Assembly: GCF_004322705.1 (NCBI RefSeq)
Contig: NZ_SIZZ01000002.1
Span: 310,001 to 374,000, forward strand
From: Dyella terrae
Lineage (GTDB): Bacteria; Pseudomonadota; Gammaproteobacteria; Xanthomonadales; Rhodanobacteraceae
Reading direction: 5' to 3'
DNA length: 64,000 nucleotides
In this document: positions 1 to 10,775 of the stretch, piece by piece
Layout of the letters: each line of letters starts with the position of its first letter
Numbering within the stretch: position 1 is the stretch's first letter
Position numbers and translations under genes: made by a program
The notes under the pieces: model-generated
Told to the model about the DNA's origin: nothing
Database searches by the model: none
The model's input: only the letters and a program-made list of their open reading frames with translations

Positions 1-1145
<1,145 letters not shown>

Positions 1146-4100
1146 TCACGCCGCGCTTCGAAGCTCCTCGGCCAGCGCGGCCAGGCTTGCCGCCTTGGGC
1201 TTCACCAGCCAGAACTTGTAGTGCATGCCTCGGAACTCGCGCAGGATCTGCTTGCCCCACTCGCTGCCGGTCAGTTCGACGTGGCGCGTAATGAGGGCAC
1301 GCAGGTGCTGCATGTAGTTCTCCATGCCTTCGGGCGAAATGCGCAGAATGTCGACCAGTTCGTGGTTGTAGCAGTCGACGAAGGTGCGTTCGAGATCGAG
1401 CACATAGGCGAAGCCACCCGTCATGCCGGCACCGAAGTTCAGGCCGACCTTGCCCAGCACAGCGACGACACCACCGGTCATGTACTCGCAGCAGTGATCG
1501 CCCGCGCCTTCCACCACGGCCAGCGCACCGGAGTTGCGCACGGCGAAGCGTTCGCCGGCTCGGCCAGCGGCGTAGAGCTCGCCATCGGTCGCGCCGTAAA
1601 GGCAGGTGTTGCCGATGATCGAGGCATCCTTCGTAGCGAACGGCGAGTCCAGCGGCGGACGGACCACGATGCGGCCACCGGCCATGCCCTTGCCGACGCC
1701 GTCATTGGCCTCGCCGATGAGGTCGATATGTACGCCGCCCGCGTTCCACGCGCCCAGGCTCTGGCCCGCGGCGCCTTCGAGGCGAAGCAGGATCGGGCTG
1801 GCATCCATGCCCTTGTCACCATGTCGACGCGCAACGTCGCCGGAAAGGCGGGCGCCGATGGCGCGGTCGGTATTGGCGATGGCGTAGCTGAACTCGCCGC
1901 CGAGGCGGTTAGCCACGGCCTCGCGCGTGTCCATGTCGATGCGCGTGGCAAGCGCCGCTTCGTCACGCATGGGGTTGCGCGCGACGGTGCAGGCACTGTC
2001 GACCGAGACGCTCAATCCCGTTCCGTCGATCAACGGAAGCAGGTCGAGCTTGTGCTGGACCGGCGTAGTGCCTTCGGCCTGGGCGAGCAGGTCCGTGCGT
2101 CCGATGATCTCCGCCAGGCTGCGCACGCCAAGCCGCGCAAGATGGCTGCGCACGTCTTCCGCGATGAAGCGGAAGTAGTTCATCACCATCTCAGGCAGGC
2201 CGGTGAAGTGTTCCTTGCGCAGCACGGGATGCTGCGTGGCAACGCCGGTCGCGCAGTTGTTCAGATGGCAGATGCGCAGGTATTTACAGCCCAGCGCCAC
2301 CATCGGCCCGGTGCCGAAACCGAAACTCTCGGCACCCAGCAGGGCCGCCTTGATGACGTCGAGACCCGTCTTCAGGCCGCCATCGGTTTGCAGGCGCACG
2401 CGTCCGCGTAGTTCGTTGCGCCGCAAGGTTTGCTGCGTCTCGGCAAGTCCCAGTTCCCAGGGCGTGCCGGCGTATTTGATCGATGTCAGCGGACTCGCGC
2501 CCGTGCCGCCATCGTGTCCGCTGACGGTGATCAGGTCCGCCCCCGCCTTCACCACGCCGGCTGCCACCGTGCCGACACCGGCATGGCTGACCAGTTTCAC
2601 CGACACCAGCGCCTCCGGATTCACTTCCTTCAGGTCGTGAATCAGTTCGGCCAGGTCTTCGATGGAGTAGATATCGTGATGCGGCGGCGGCGAGATCAGG
2701 CCAATGCCCGGCTTCGCATAGCGCAGACGCGCAATGGTGGCATCGACCTTGTGGCCCGGCAGCTGGCCGCCTTCGCCGGGCTTGGCGCCCTGCGCGATCT
2801 TGATCTGCAGCACTTCGGCATTGACGAGGTAGGCCGGCGTCACGCCGAAGCGGCCCGAGGCGACCTGCTTGATGCGCGACATTTTCTCCGTGCCGTAACG
2901 CGCGGGATCTTCGCCGCCTTCGCCGGAGTTGCTGCGCGCACCGAGTCGATTCATGGCGATCGCCAGGGCTTCGTGGGCTTCTGGCGACAGCGCGCCGAGC
3001 GACATCCCGGCCGAATCGAATCGCGCCAGGATGGCTTCGACGGATTCAACGTCGTCCAGCGGCACCGGTGTCGCGGCGACTTGCGGCTGCAGCAGGTCAC
3101 GCAAGGCCGAGGGCGGGCGATGGTCGACGGCATCGGCGTAGGCGCGATAATCGGCCTCATCGCCCGTGCGCACGGCACGTTGCAAGTGATTGATCACGTC
3201 GGGGTTGTACATGTGGTACTCGCCGCCGTGGACGTACTTGTACAGGCCGCCCGCGCGCAGCGGCTTGGCTTCGTTCCAGGCTTCGGCCGCGAGCAGGCGC
3301 TGGTCGTGTTCCAGGTCGGCGAAGCTGGCGCCGCCGATGCGCGAGGGCGTGCCGGGGAAGCAGAGCGACACGACGTCGGGAGCCAGGCCGATGATCTCGA
3401 ACAGTTGCGCGCCGCGATAACCGGCCACGGTCGAGATGCCCATCTTCGAAAGGATCTTGAGCAGGCCCTTGCGGATGCCGCGACGATAGCTTCGGCCGAT
3501 CTCAAAACGATCGTCAGCGATATGACCCTGGCGCCCCAGTTCGAACAGGCTTTGGTAGGCCAGCCACGGATAGATAGCCGTCGCGCCGTAGCCGATCAGG
3601 CAGGCGAACTGATGCGGGTCACGCGGCGTCGCGGTTTCGACCACGATATTGCATTGACATCGCAGGTTCTCGTCGATCAGGTAAGCGTGCACCGCGCCGA
3701 CGGCGAGCAGCGAATGGATCGGCAGCAGGCCCTTCTCGGGATAGCGGTCGCTCAGGAACACCAGCGACATGCCCTCGCGCACGGCCTGCGCCACATCGCG
3801 GCACAGACGCCGGATGGCTTCTTCCAGGCCCTCCTCGGGCGCGTACATCAAATCGAAGCGCGGCGTGCTGGCGAACTGCGGCAGGGCCAGCAGCTGGCGC
3901 AACTTGCGCTGCGAAAGGATGGGCGAGTTGATCAGGATCTGCCTGGCGTTCTCGGGCGTGAGATCGAAAACGTTGGCTTCCGGGCCGATCTGCGTAACCA
4001 GCGACATCACCAGCTTTTCGCGCAGCGGATCGATCGGCGGGTTGGTGACCTGTGCAAAGGCCTGGCGGAAGCGGTCGAACAGCGGACGGACCTGGCGGGA

Positions 4101-5588
4101 CATCGCGGCGATGGGTGTGTCATCACCCATCGAGCCGGTGGCTTCGACTTCGAGCTCAACCAGGGACTTCAGCACAGATTCGCGCTCTTCGCGCGATAGC
4201 CCGTAGAGCTTCTGGTAGCAGTGCAACTGCGCGGCGGGCAGTGGCTCGGCGGCGAGCGACGGATCGATCAAATCCGATTCCAGGTAGCTCACGCCCGCGC
4301 GCAGCCAGTCACGGAACGGCGCGCGCTTGCGGTTGATATCGTCGATATCGGCGTCGAACAGGAGTCGCTGGTGATCGAAATCAACGGCGATCATTTCGCC
4401 CGGCGCCAGTCGGCCCTTGGCAACCACGCGGGCGGAAGGCACGTCCCACAGGCCGGCTTCGGACGCGACGATCAGATGATTGTCGTCCGACAGCGCCCAG
4501 CGCGCGGGGCGAAGGCCGTTGCGATCCAGCGTGCAGGCGGCGAAATGGCGGTCGCACAGGACCAGGCCGGCCGGGCCGTCCCAGGGCTCGCTGTGCAGTG
4601 CGTAGTACTCGTAGAAGGCGGCGAGGTCTTCGTCGATGCCCTCGCGTGCGGCAAAGGCCGGCGGTACCAGGACGCGCATCGCGGCGATCAGGTCGAGGCC
4701 GCCCACGGTGAGGACTTCGAGCGTGTTGTCGAGACTCTCCGAATCCGAGCCGGTCTGGCGGACCAGCGGGCCGAGGTCGGCAAGCTCCAGCACCGGCGAG
4801 CGCAGGATGGTTTCACGCGCCTGCATCCAGCGACGATTGGCGCGGATGGTGTTGATTTCGCCGTTGTGCGCGAGCTGGCGGAACGGCTGGGCCAGTCGCC
4901 ACTGTGGCGTCGTGTTGGTGGAGAAGCGCTGGTGAAAGACCACGGCATCCGAAAGCAAGGCGGGATGCTGGAGATCGGGATAGACGTGTCGCAGCTGGCC
5001 GGGCGCTGCCATCGCCTTGTAGCCGATGACATCGACGGCAAGCGTCACGACGTAGAAATGCGGGTCCTGCGCGAGCGCCGTCTCGGTGCGCTTGCGTGCG
5101 CGAAACAGCGCGCGCTCGAAGGCCGCCGGCTCCAGGCCGTTGGCCCGGACGAAGATCTGCCGGATGCGCGGCTGTGCGGCAGCGGCCATGGGGCCGCAAG
5201 CTTCGGGACGTACGGCGATGTCCCTCCACCCAGCCACTGCGACGCCTTCTTCGCGCAGGAAGGTTTCGAGGCTGGTTGCCGCGTCATCGCCACCCGCTGG
5301 ATCGAGGAACACCAGGCCTGCGGCGAAATCCGCGCCGACGTCGATGCCGGCTTCGGCGGCGAGGGTCGCCAGCCAAGCCTGGGGTTTGTGAATCAGTACG
5401 CCGCAGCCATCGCCGCTGATGCCATCGGCGTTGATGCCACCACGATGGGAGAGTTTGGCCAGCGCCGCGAAGGCGGTATCGATGACCCATGCGCTGGGCT
5501 TGCCGTCGATCTGCGCGACCAGACCGAAGCCACAGCTGTCGTGTTCGAACGCGGCGTCATACAACGCCGGTGTACCTGCCTGCGCCAT
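1146..5588 (-). CDS. gltB: Glutamate synthase large (alpha) subunit
   Basis: This enzyme hydrolyses glutamine and transfers the ammonia to 2-oxoglutarate, the ammonium-assimilation step paired with glutamine synthetase. The order is an N-terminal class II amidotransferase, a central domain, an FMN/Fe-S synthase domain (SGHDGGTGASPLTS; cysteines in GCKYLRICHLNNC for the 3Fe-4S cluster) and a C-terminal GXGXG beta-helix. The start was set at the ATG after GGGGAGG, giving 1480 residues. This places the nucleophile Cys19 after a short propeptide (EHDSCGFG), as expected for a self-processed Ntn hydrolase. The longer upstream reading frame adds an arginine-rich, non-homologous leader and was rejected. 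Confidence 0.97.
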   Translation of the reverse strand: MAQAGTPALYDAAFEHDSCGFGLVAQIDGKPSAWVIDTAFAALAKLSHRGGINADGISGDGCGVLIHKPQAWLATLAAEAGIDVGADFAAGLVFLDPAGGDDAATSLETFLREEGVAVAGWRDIAVRPEACGPMAAAAQPRIRQIFVRANGLEPAAFERALFRARKRTETALAQDPHFYVVTLAVDVIGYKAMAAPGQLRHVYPDLQHPALLSDAVVFHQRFSTNTTPQWRLAQPFRQLAHNGEINTIRANRRWMQARETILRSPVLELADLGPLVRQTGSDSESLDNTLEVLTVGGLDLIAAMRVLVPPAFAAREGIDEDLAAFYEYYALHSEPWDGPAGLVLCDRHFAACTLDRNGLRPARWALSDDNHLIVASEAGLWDVPSARVVAKGRLAPGEMIAVDFDHQRLLFDADIDDINRKRAPFRDWLRAGVSYLESDLIDPSLAAEPLPAAQLHCYQKLYGLSREERESVLKSLVELEVEATGSMGDDTPIAAMSRQVRPLFDRFRQAFAQVTNPPIDPLREKLVMSLVTQIGPEANVFDLTPENARQILINSPILSQRKLRQLLALPQFASTPRFDLMYAPEEGLEEAIRRLCRDVAQAVREGMSLVFLSDRYPEKGLLPIHSLLAVGAVHAYLIDENLRCQCNIVVETATPRDPHQFACLIGYGATAIYPWLAYQSLFELGRQGHIADDRFEIGRSYRRGIRKGLLKILSKMGISTVAGYRGAQLFEIIGLAPDVVSLCFPGTPSRIGGASFADLEHDQRLLAAEAWNEAKPLRAGGLYKYVHGGEYHMYNPDVINHLQRAVRTGDEADYRAYADAVDHRPPSALRDLLQPQVAATPVPLDDVESVEAILARFDSAGMSLGALSPEAHEALAIAMNRLGARSNSGEGGEDPARYGTEKMSRIKQVASGRFGVTPAYLVNAEVLQIKIAQGAKPGEGGQLPGHKVDATIARLRYAKPGIGLISPPPHHDIYSIEDLAELIHDLKEVNPEALVSVKLVSHAGVGTVAAGVVKAGADLITVSGHDGGTGASPLTSIKYAGTPWELGLAETQQTLRRNELRGRVRLQTDGGLKTGLDVIKAALLGAESFGFGTGPMVALGCKYLRICHLNNCATGVATQHPVLRKEHFTGLPEMVMNYFRFIAEDVRSHLARLGVRSLAEIIGRTDLLAQAEGTTPVQHKLDLLPLIDGTGLSVSVDSACTVARNPMRDEAALATRIDMDTREAVANRLGGEFSYAIANTDRAIGARLSGDVARRHGDKGMDASPILLRLEGAAGQSLGAWNAGGVHIDLIGEANDGVGKGMAGGRIVVRPPLDSPFATKDASIIGNTCLYGATDGELYAAGRAGERFAVRNSGALAVVEGAGDHCCEYMTGGVVAVLGKVGLNFGAGMTGGFAYVLDLERTFVDCYNHELVDILRISPEGMENYMQHLRALITRHVELTGSEWGKQILREFRGMHYKFWLVKPKAASLAALAEELRSAA

Positions 5589-5673
5589 CTTGCCTCCCCG
5601 GCCGATGGAATTGCGGGACACGCCGCCGCAACGGCGCGGTGGCGCCATTGCCTTGCGTGAAGGTTTGGTCTCG

Positions 5674-5702
5674 AATAAACCACAATTGATGCGGCGCGTC
5701 AA
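5674..5702 (-). promoter_or_regulatory. Probable sigma70 promoter of gltBD
   Basis: Read on the minus strand, TTGACG is followed after exactly 17 bases by TTTATT, about 85 bases upstream of the gltB start. The -35 box is near consensus and the -10 box is weaker. The rest of the roughly 300-base spacer between gltB and the upstream receptor gene shows no convincing gene. Confidence 0.5.
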
Positions 5703-5894
5703 AGCAAATGGACGGCCAAATGTGGCGCGGTGCCGGGGTCGTCCGCTCGCCCGACCATACCACTTTCCCCGCAGCCTTCCCGCCATGCGCCATGACAGGC
5801 CGAACCAGTGTCTGCGTATGGATGCCGCAAGCGTCTGTCGCAGTGCACGATGCGATCTTTGCAGTCCGGTTTGGCCGGCCAGACGTCCAAACGG

Positions 5895-8009
5895 TCAAAA
5901 CGCCAGTTGTGCCCCGAACATCAGGGTGCGTCCCGGCGCGGGTTCGTAGTAGCGCCCGTTGCCTTCGTTGACGATGACCGAGCCGATGACCCGGCGATCA
6001 AACAGGTTGTCGACGCGCGCGCTCAGCGTCAGGCGCGACGGGCCCAGGGGCAGGGCATAGGCGAGGTCGACGCCGGTCAGCAGGTAGCCAGGGGCGCGCT
6101 CGCGCCCAAGGTCGTTCACGGTCACGGCGTCGACGCCCTGGAGCTCCACGCCGACGCGCCAGCCGAGCGACCCGCCATGTTCAAGGCGCGCCGAGCCGTA
6201 GTTCGCCGGTACGCCCGGGATGCGCGCGCCGGCGGCGACGGGCGTGGCCGGCGTGGTGCAGCCAGCGGGCACGCACGTAAGGAACGGGCTGAGGAATCGT
6301 GCGCGCACATGCGTTGCCGCCAGTTGCAGGCGCCACCCGGGCCCCAGCTCGCCCTGGGCGGCGAATTCGGCACCCTCGCGCCGGCTGCGGCCGATGGTGC
6401 GATAGCTGGCGCGTCCGCCGACGTTGCTGGCGACGGCCAGCTCGTTGCGCGTGTCAGCGCGGAATAACGCGCCGTCCACCGACCAGCTGCCGGCGGCGTG
6501 CCACTTGGCGCCCAGCTCGCCTTGCTGGCTCACGGCCGGGCGCAGGTTGAACGCGAGGCCCGCGCCGCCATCCGCGCGGTAGCTCAGCTCGGCGAATGTG
6601 GGTGTTTCGAAGCCCTTGCCGAAGCTCGCATGCAGGTGCAACCAGTCGGTGGCCCGAAACTGCACGCCGGCGACCGGCAGCGTGGCCCGATAGCGCACCG
6701 AGCCGCTGTCATCGGGATTGTCCGCCGTGACGTAGCGATCGTCCGAGCGAAAGCGGACCGTGCTCTGGCGCACGCCCACCAGCGCCGACCATCGCTCGGC
6801 GAAACGCCAGTAGAGCTGCGCATACGGATCGAGATTCCACACGCGATCATCTTCGTCGCGACGCAAGCGGCCGGTGACGCCCAGCGTGCTGCCGGCGAAG
6901 TTCTCGTAGCCGCGACGATGCTGGTCCTGGTCGTCGTAACTGGCGCCCGCCGTCAGTTCGACCGGCCGACCCAGCAGCGTGGCGCGATGCGTCCAGCGGG
7001 CGTCCACGCCGCCGTAGTCGCTGTCCAGGTCCACCACCCCGCCGGCGCTTAGCGGATTGCGCTGCGCCGCGACCGGCACCGGCAAAACCTGCTGCACCCC
7101 ACGGTTGCCGTAGTAAGCCATGAGTCGCCATTGCGTTTGCTCGCTGCTGCTGACTTCATAAACGGCGCCCAGCTGGCTCTGGTGTACTGACTTGCGCGTA
7201 TCGAACTGGTACGCGGGGGCGGCCGCCTGGCGCGGATCGGCCCATGCCTGCGAGCGGGTCAGGCCCAGCGGATCCTGCGCCTGTGGCAATGCGAGCGTGT
7301 TCGCCACCACGATGAGGTGGCCCGCGCTTCCCAGGTCGAATCCCAGGCGCGCATTGCCCGACTCGCGCTGCGCGCGGCTGTGGTCCCGATAGCCCTGGGT
7401 CTGGAAATGGGACAGTGCGAGGTTGTAGTCGAATGCCCCCTGCATGCCGCGGGCGCTGGCGCCCATCCGCATGCTGGCGTCGCTGCCGGCGAACAGGCCC
7501 ACGCGTACCTGCGCAGGCGTCCCTCCTTCGGCGCTCCATATCTGCATCACGCCGCCGGAAGCGTTGCCGTAAAGCGCCGAGAACGGGCCGCGGAGTACTT
7601 CGATCCGGTCAGCGCCATCGAGGCTGAAATGGGATGCCTGCCCCTGTCCGTCGGGCATGGTGGCGGGGATGCCATCGGCATAAAGGCGCACGCCGCGCAC
7701 GCCGAACGTCGAGCGCGCGCCGAAGCCACGCAGGGATACCTGCTCATCCTGCGCATAGTTCTGCCGATCGCGTGCCAGAATGCCGGGCACGCCGACCAGC
7801 GCTTCGGAGAGATTCACGCCAGGCTTGCTGCTGGCACCGGGCGCGACCCTGATCACGCTCAGCGAAGCGGGCAGGTCGAACGGCGGAATGTCCAGGCGTG
7901 TCGCATTGACCTGGACGGCAGGCAGCGTCGTGTCGTCAGCCATCGCGCCGGTCGACACCAGCAGGCCAAGGGTGAGGGCAGGGATCGTCCAGGCCTTGCC
8001 GGGGCGCAT
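5895..8009 (-). CDS. pqqU: TonB-dependent outer-membrane receptor, PqqU/YncD type
   Basis: The product is an outer-membrane active transporter of about 704 residues with a signal peptide ending near TGAMADD, a plug domain and a 22-strand-type barrel. Long stretches recall E. coli YncD, recently named PqqU, the receptor for pyrroloquinoline quinone: NYAQDEQVSLRGFGARST, YADGIPATMPDGQGQ, RGPFSALYGNASGG, GYRDHSRAQ, and the C-terminal GSVIVNEGNGRYYEP block. The start was placed at the ATG of MRPGKAW because it directly precedes the signal peptide; an earlier in-frame start adds about 22 arginine-rich residues. PQQ as substrate is inferred from family resemblance. No PQQ-dependent dehydrogenase lies next to it. 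Confidence 0.82.
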   Translation of the reverse strand: MRPGKAWTIPALTLGLLVSTGAMADDTTLPAVQVNATRLDIPPFDLPASLSVIRVAPGASSKPGVNLSEALVGVPGILARDRQNYAQDEQVSLRGFGARSTFGVRGVRLYADGIPATMPDGQGQASHFSLDGADRIEVLRGPFSALYGNASGGVMQIWSAEGGTPAQVRVGLFAGSDASMRMGASARGMQGAFDYNLALSHFQTQGYRDHSRAQRESGNARLGFDLGSAGHLIVVANTLALPQAQDPLGLTRSQAWADPRQAAAPAYQFDTRKSVHQSQLGAVYEVSSSEQTQWRLMAYYGNRGVQQVLPVPVAAQRNPLSAGGVVDLDSDYGGVDARWTHRATLLGRPVELTAGASYDDQDQHRRGYENFAGSTLGVTGRLRRDEDDRVWNLDPYAQLYWRFAERWSALVGVRQSTVRFRSDDRYVTADNPDDSGSVRYRATLPVAGVQFRATDWLHLHASFGKGFETPTFAELSYRADGGAGLAFNLRPAVSQQGELGAKWHAAGSWSVDGALFRADTRNELAVASNVGGRASYRTIGRSRREGAEFAAQGELGPGWRLQLAATHVRARFLSPFLTCVPAGCTTPATPVAAGARIPGVPANYGSARLEHGGSLGWRVGVELQGVDAVTVNDLGRERAPGYLLTGVDLAYALPLGPSRLTLSARVDNLFDRRVIGSVIVNEGNGRYYEPAPGRTLMFGAQLAF

Positions 8010-8143
8010 CGGATTCCGTGATCGCGGTCGGGAGCCATCGATGGTAGCGCGCGGCTCGCCGTCGTCACGGGCCATAAGGGATAATCGCCCCGCGTGACGG
8101 GTCGGCGCTCGACGCCCTCCCGCTTTCGGCCAAGGAGCTACGT

Positions 8144-9328
8144 GTGTCAGCCAAAGGTATGGGAACGATCCTGATTCGAGCGGTGCTGGCGTCCGGCCTG
8201 TTGGTGGCCGCGTCCGCGCATGCACAGGAAAAGACCAGGGCCGAGCAGGCCGAGGCGCAGAAGAAGCTCGCCGATGTGCGCACGCGGATGGAGGAACTGG
8301 CCAAGGAGCAGGCCGACACCGCGGCCAAACGCGACAGCGCCAATGTCGAGCTGGCCAAGCAGGCCAATGCGGTCGCCACGGCAGCCAAGGCCGTGCGGCA
8401 GACCGACAACGACATCGCCGCCAAGCAGAAGCAGCTCGACGACCTGCAGCATCAACGCGCCGAGCTCCAGAAGAGCCTGGACACCCAGAAGGGCGCGATC
8501 GCCGACCTGCTTCGAGCCACCTATACGCTCGGGCGCGGCTCGGACCTTCGCCTGCTCCTCGGCGATGAAGACGTGGCCCGCGTTGCCCGCGCGCTGGCCT
8601 ACTCGAAGTATTTCCAGGAAGACCGCGTCCAGAAGGTGCAGAAGCTGATGGGCGACCTCGCCCGGCTGCAGGAGCTGGAAGCGCAGATCACCACCGAACA
8701 GCAGGCCCTGCAGGCCACGCGCAGCCAGCGCGCGGACGAGGCCAAGACCCTCGAACAGCAGCGCGCGTCGCAGGCCAGGCTCGTGGCCCAGGCCGACGCC
8801 CAGTACAAGGACCAGGGCGAGCGGCTGGCGGCCCTCAAGCAGAATGCGCAGTCCCTCAACCAGCTGGTCGACAAGCTGCAGAAGGCGATTGACGAGGCCG
8901 CGCGCGCCGCGGCAAAGGCGGCCAAGGCCAATCCGGCCGAGCCGACCGTTCCCGCCGGCAAGGGCAGTTCCAATATCCGCGGCAACCTGCCGTGGCCGGC
9001 CCAGGGCGTGGTCAATACCTACGGCAATGGCGTGCTGATCAAGGCCCCGGGCGGCAGCGAAGTGCGCGCGGTGGCGCGTGGGCGCGTCGTTTACGCGGCC
9101 TTCCTGCGCGGCTACGGCATGTTGCTCATCCTCAACCACGGCGGTGGCTGGCTCAGCATGTACGGCAACAACGAGAGCCTGCTGCACGGCGTCGGCGACC
9201 AGATCGAAGCGGGCCAGGCGGTGGGCACGGCGGCGGCGCCCACGGGCGTGAACACCGGCGTGTACTTCGAGCTGCGCCAGAACAACAAGCCGGTCGATCC
9301 GCGCGGATGGCTCAGTCGCCAGCGTTGA
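8144..9328 (+). CDS. envC: Murein hydrolase activator EnvC-like, degenerate LytM domain
   Basis: The protein has a signal peptide (cut near AHAQEK), about 230 residues of coiled coil rich in Ala, Gln, Lys and Glu, and a C-terminal LytM/M23 domain of about 110 residues. EnvC activates the septal amidases AmiA and AmiB during cell separation. The M23 zinc ligands appear lost: the usual H-x3-D segment reads NTYGNGVLIKAP and the HxH motif region reads VYFELR, as expected for an activator rather than a peptidase. Translation starts at GTG with AAGGAG seven bases upstream. The S41 protease gene follows on the same strand after about 114 bases. Confidence 0.88.
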   Translation: MSAKGMGTILIRAVLASGLLVAASAHAQEKTRAEQAEAQKKLADVRTRMEELAKEQADTAAKRDSANVELAKQANAVATAAKAVRQTDNDIAAKQKQLDDLQHQRAELQKSLDTQKGAIADLLRATYTLGRGSDLRLLLGDEDVARVARALAYSKYFQEDRVQKVQKLMGDLARLQELEAQITTEQQALQATRSQRADEAKTLEQQRASQARLVAQADAQYKDQGERLAALKQNAQSLNQLVDKLQKAIDEAARAAAKAAKANPAEPTVPAGKGSSNIRGNLPWPAQGVVNTYGNGVLIKAPGGSEVRAVARGRVVYAAFLRGYGMLLILNHGGGWLSMYGNNESLLHGVGDQIEAGQAVGTAAAPTGVNTGVYFELRQNNKPVDPRGWLSRQR

Positions 9329-9442
9329 CGCAGCGTACGCGCCGACGCAGGCTAGGCTCGACGTATGGAATTCCCCTGCATGTCCGTGGTCCAAGCGCCA
9401 CGGCACCCTGCCACGTCCCCCGCGTTACCCGGAGTCAAGTTC

Positions 9443-10774
9443 ATGCGGTTATCCACCCTGAGTCTGATCGGCCTCCTGCTGGCGGCGCCCCTGGCGCAGG
9501 CGCAGAAAGCGCCCGCCGCGGCCGAACCGGCCAAGCCGGCCAGTACCGCCGCGCCGGATACGGTGGATATCGACGATGTGCGCACCTTCAGCCGCGTCTA
9601 CGAGATCGTGCGACAGGCCTACGTTGAAAAGGTCGACAACAAGACCCTGATGAAGGCGGCCATCAGCGGCATGCTCACCGGCCTCGATCCACACAGCGAA
9701 TACCTCGACAAGGAAGGCCTCGCCGAACTCAGCGAAGACACCACCGGCCAGTACGGTGGCCTGGGCATCGAAGTGCTGCAGGTCGATGGCACGTTGCGCA
9801 TCATCGCGCCGATCGACGACACGCCCGCGTCGCGCGCAGGCATCAAGCCCGGCGATGTGATCGTGAAAATCGACGGGAAGATCGTCGATTCGGAAAACAT
9901 CGACGACATGTTCAAGAAGCTGCGCGGCGATCCGGGCACCAAGATCACGCTGACTGTCCTGCATGAAAAGAGCGACAAGCCGATCGATCTCACGCTTACC
10001 CGCGAGCGCATTTCGATCACCAGCGTGAAGGTGCGTGAGCTGGAGCCGGGCTACGCGTACATCCGCATCAGCCAGTTCCAGGACGACACCGCGCCCGATC
10101 TCGAAAAGAAGGTCGCGGAACTGATCAAGAAAAATGGCCAGCAGCGCGGTGCCATCCTCGACCTGCGCTCCAACCCGGGTGGCCTGCTTACCGCCGCCGT
10201 GGGCGTGAGCGATGATTTCCTCGACAGCGGCACCATCGTCACCACGCGCGGTCGCCTCCAGGACGCCAATCTCAACTTTGCCGCGCACCCGGGCGACATC
10301 CTCAACGGCACGCCGATGGTGGTGCTGGTGGATAACGGCACGGCGTCAGCGGCGGAGATCGTGTCCGGTGCGCTGAAGGACAACCAGCGCGCGCTGGTCA
10401 TCGGTCGACGCACCTTCGGCAAGGGCGTCGTGCAGACGGTGTTGCCGCTCGATGCGGATCACGCGGTGAAGATCACCACCGCGCGCTACTACACCCCCAA
10501 GGGCACGTCGATCCAGGCCGAAGGCATCAAGCCGGACATTGCGCTGGCCGATCTTTCGGTGAACAAGGTCGACAGCAACGCCACGTTGATTGCCTCCGAG
10601 GCCGACTTGCGCAACCACCTTGCCAACGAGGACAGCAAGGCCGGCAAGGACATCGACAACGATGGCAGCGCAGAGAATGCCAAGCTGGCTACGCAGGACT
10701 ATGCCCTGTCGCAGGCCCTGAACGTGCTCAAGGGCCTTGCGCTCAATCGCGGACCGGCGAACGCAAGCCACTGA
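9443..10774 (+). CDS. Carboxy-terminal processing protease, S41 family
   Basis: This is a periplasmic tail-specific serine protease of about 443 residues with a signal peptide (cut near AQAQ), an S41 N-terminal region, a PDZ domain (YGGLGIEV to about residue 195) and the catalytic core. The Ser-Lys dyad is visible as Ser302 in NGTASAAE and Lys327 in TFGKGVVQT, with the family's 25-residue spacing. The start was placed at the ATG after GGAG rather than 26 codons upstream, because that leaves a clean signal peptide. It follows the envC homologue, a common order in proteobacteria. Confidence 0.93.
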   Translation: MRLSTLSLIGLLLAAPLAQAQKAPAAAEPAKPASTAAPDTVDIDDVRTFSRVYEIVRQAYVEKVDNKTLMKAAISGMLTGLDPHSEYLDKEGLAELSEDTTGQYGGLGIEVLQVDGTLRIIAPIDDTPASRAGIKPGDVIVKIDGKIVDSENIDDMFKKLRGDPGTKITLTVLHEKSDKPIDLTLTRERISITSVKVRELEPGYAYIRISQFQDDTAPDLEKKVAELIKKNGQQRGAILDLRSNPGGLLTAAVGVSDDFLDSGTIVTTRGRLQDANLNFAAHPGDILNGTPMVVLVDNGTASAAEIVSGALKDNQRALVIGRRTFGKGVVQTVLPLDADHAVKITTARYYTPKGTSIQAEGIKPDIALADLSVNKVDSNATLIASEADLRNHLANEDSKAGKDIDNDGSAENAKLATQDYALSQALNVLKGLALNRGPANASH

Positions 10775-10775
10775 C

